Assembly: GCA_036381495.1 (NCBI GenBank)
Contig: DASVCS010000031.1
Location: forward strand, 1-6,870
DNA: 6,870 bases
From: DASVCS01 sp036381495
Lineage (GTDB): Bacteria; Gemmatimonadota; Gemmatimonadetes; Longimicrobiales; RSA9
Reading direction: 5' to 3'
Below are positions 5,917 through 6,870 of this stretch, piece by piece. Within the stretch, counting starts at the first letter, position 1; each line of letters begins with the position of its first letter. A program made the translations under genes and the position numbers. The notes beneath the pieces were generated by a model. It had not been told where the DNA came from and did no database searches. It saw nothing but the letters and a program-made list of their open reading frames with translations.

Positions 5917-6548
5917 TCCGGACCAGCCTCTCCGTCGCGCTCGGGATCGTCGCGGCGCTCGCCGTCACCCGCGCGTGCGCGTCCGACCGCGAGGCCGGCC
6001 GGCTCCGCACGGAGAATCTCAGACTACGGACTGAGGCGGCGCAGGAGCGCATCCGCGCCGCCGGCTACCAGACCGTGCTCGCCCGCGTCCAGGACGACCT
6101 CCGAGCGGCGCTGGAGGAGCGGGACCACTGGCGCGCGCTGGCGCGGGAGGCCGACGCCGAGCCGGTGGCGCTGGTCACTGCCGAGGCGACCGCCGAGGCG
6201 CACATCGAGGGGCCGGCCGCGCCGGTCGCGGACAGCACGGCGCGCGTGCCGGTGGGCTACGCCGGGGAGTACGCCGACAGCACGTTCGGGTTGCGGTGGG
6301 CGCTACTCTTCGGCCCGCCGCCGCAGTTCGAGGCGGACCTCCGCGCCCGCCTGCCGCTCGAGCTGGTCGGCTACCGGCTGCCCGATGGGAGCTACGGGGT
6401 GACGGCGGAAAGCCCGGACCCGCGCGTGCAGGTGCAGGTGCGGGATTTCGTGGTTGCGCCGCCGGAGCCGGAGCGGCGCGGGATTCCGTGGGCCTGGATT
6501 GCCGGCGCGGCCGTCGCGGCCGTCGTCGGGTGGGAGATGATCCGATGA
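5913..6548 (+). CDS. Candidate spanin: coiled-coil protein with membrane helices at both ends
   Basis: A 211-residue protein starting at GTG 5913, with AGGAGGG (5900-5906) 6 bases upstream. The start overlaps the holin stop as GTGA. Residues about 4-20 form an N-terminal membrane helix (TSLSVALGIVAALAVTR). A long Arg/Glu-rich coiled coil follows, about 25-82 (REAGRLRTENLRLRTEAAQERIR...DDLRAALEERDHWRALAREA), then an Ala/Glu-rich linker, a small beta-rich domain about 105-182 ending VQVQVRDFVV, a Pro-rich turn, and a second membrane helix about 191-208 (IPWAWIAGAAVAAVVGWEM) only a few residues from the C-terminus. The first half and the position between holin and endolysin match Rz-type inner-membrane spanins, which join the membranes in the last step of lysis. 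The extra folded domain and the C-terminal helix do not match lambda Rz. The Cys22 context (VTRAC) is not a lipobox, and no embedded Rz1-like lipoprotein is evident. Confidence 0.65.
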   Translation: MIRTSLSVALGIVAALAVTRACASDREAGRLRTENLRLRTEAAQERIRAAGYQTVLARVQDDLRAALEERDHWRALAREADAEPVALVTAEATAEAHIEGPAAPVADSTARVPVGYAGEYADSTFGLRWALLFGPPPQFEADLRARLPLELVGYRLPDGSYGVTAESPDPRVQVQVRDFVVAPPEPERRGIPWAWIAGAAVAAVVGWEMIR

Positions 6549-6870
6549 GCAAGGAGATACTGGACCGTCCGAGCCCCAACCACAACGCCCGCCCGGCCGG
6601 CGTGCGGCCGGACCTGATCGTCATCCACGGCACCGCCGGAGAGACGGATGCGGGCGATCTCGCTTGGTGCCGAGACCCCAAGTCCCAGGTGTCGTACCAC
6701 TACCTGATCGGTCGGGACGGCCGGATCTACCGCCTGGTCCCCGAGGAGCGCCGCGCCTGGCACGCGGGCGTGTCCGGGTGGGAGGGCCGGCAGGGCTGCA
6801 ATGACTACAGCATCGGCGTGGGCCTCTGCAACGACGGCCGGGAGCCGTATACGCCGGCGCAGTACGACGC
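6545..6870 (+). CDS. N-acetylmuramoyl-L-alanine amidase (endolysin), 3' end cut off
   Basis: The first 108 codons of an Amidase_2 (AmpD/T7 lysozyme-type) zinc amidase that cleaves the bond between MurNAc and L-Ala in peptidoglycan. It starts at ATG 6545, overlapping the spanin stop as ATGA, with little SD of its own beyond upstream GGGTGGGAG. Seen in order: LIVIHGTAG with zinc ligand His28, SQVSYHYLIGRDGRIYRLV (residues 47-65, with Tyr51 matching the catalytic Tyr46 of T7 lysozyme), RRAWHAGVSGW around His73, and NDYSIGVGLCN (86-96). The second His and the Cys/Asp zinc ligands would lie past the window edge. AmpD-type enzymes usually read SIGIELxN; here the Glu position is Gly93. T7 lysozyme also lacks this Glu, so activity is still expected. 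There is no signal peptide, which fits release by the upstream holin. Confidence 0.9.
   Translation, partial: MSKEILDRPSPNHNARPAGVRPDLIVIHGTAGETDAGDLAWCRDPKSQVSYHYLIGRDGRIYRLVPEERRAWHAGVSGWEGRQGCNDYSIGVGLCNDGREPYTPAQYD

Overview
The window is GC-rich phage or prophage DNA. It holds the end of a tail module followed by a lysis cassette, with two insertions that do not belong to either. The gene set (a Gram-negative-type lipoprotein, a candidate spanin and an AmpD/T7-type amidase) points to a diderm host. The lipoprotein's bacterial Ig-like repeats and the high GC content would suit Gemmatimonadota or a similar high-GC diderm phylum, but this host call is only an inference. The window does not show whether the DNA is an integrated prophage or a free phage genome.

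Region 1-240 differs from the rest. Its composition is close to 50% GC and it carries three things. The first is the N-terminal 41 codons of a leftward PD-(D/E)XK endonuclease of the group I intron-associated type. The second is a near-perfect sigma-70-type promoter (TTGACA, 18 bp, TGG-TATAAT) whose predicted +1 is the A of the endonuclease ATG, so the mRNA should be leaderless. The third is a GC-rich hairpin block that looks like the right end, or omega-RNA 3' end, of an IS200/IS605 element. I read this as the edge of a mobile nuclease cassette inserted directly upstream of the ribosome binding site of the tail gene.

Region 241-4272 is one very large tail gene of 1343 codons that starts at a GTG with a strong Shine-Dalgarno (SD) sequence. 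It has a hub/baseplate-like N-terminal half, and then Ig/fibronectin-like modules and a fibre-like C-terminal part. A small Cys-motif protein of unknown function follows at 4286-4630, probably in the same operon.

Region 4594-5415 is on the opposite strand. It encodes a lipoprotein with Ig-like domains and has its own SD sequence and a candidate promoter. A host-surface-type lipoprotein placed between tail and lysis genes, against their direction, fits a moron (an extra gene expressed from the prophage).

Region 5480-6870 is a tightly coupled rightward lysis cassette: a small membrane/coiled-coil protein, a two-helix holin-like protein, a coiled-coil candidate spanin with a membrane helix at each end, and an N-acetylmuramoyl-L-alanine amidase (endolysin) cut by the window end. 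Each of the three junctions is a 4-base ATGA or GTGA stop/start overlap, which implies translational coupling.
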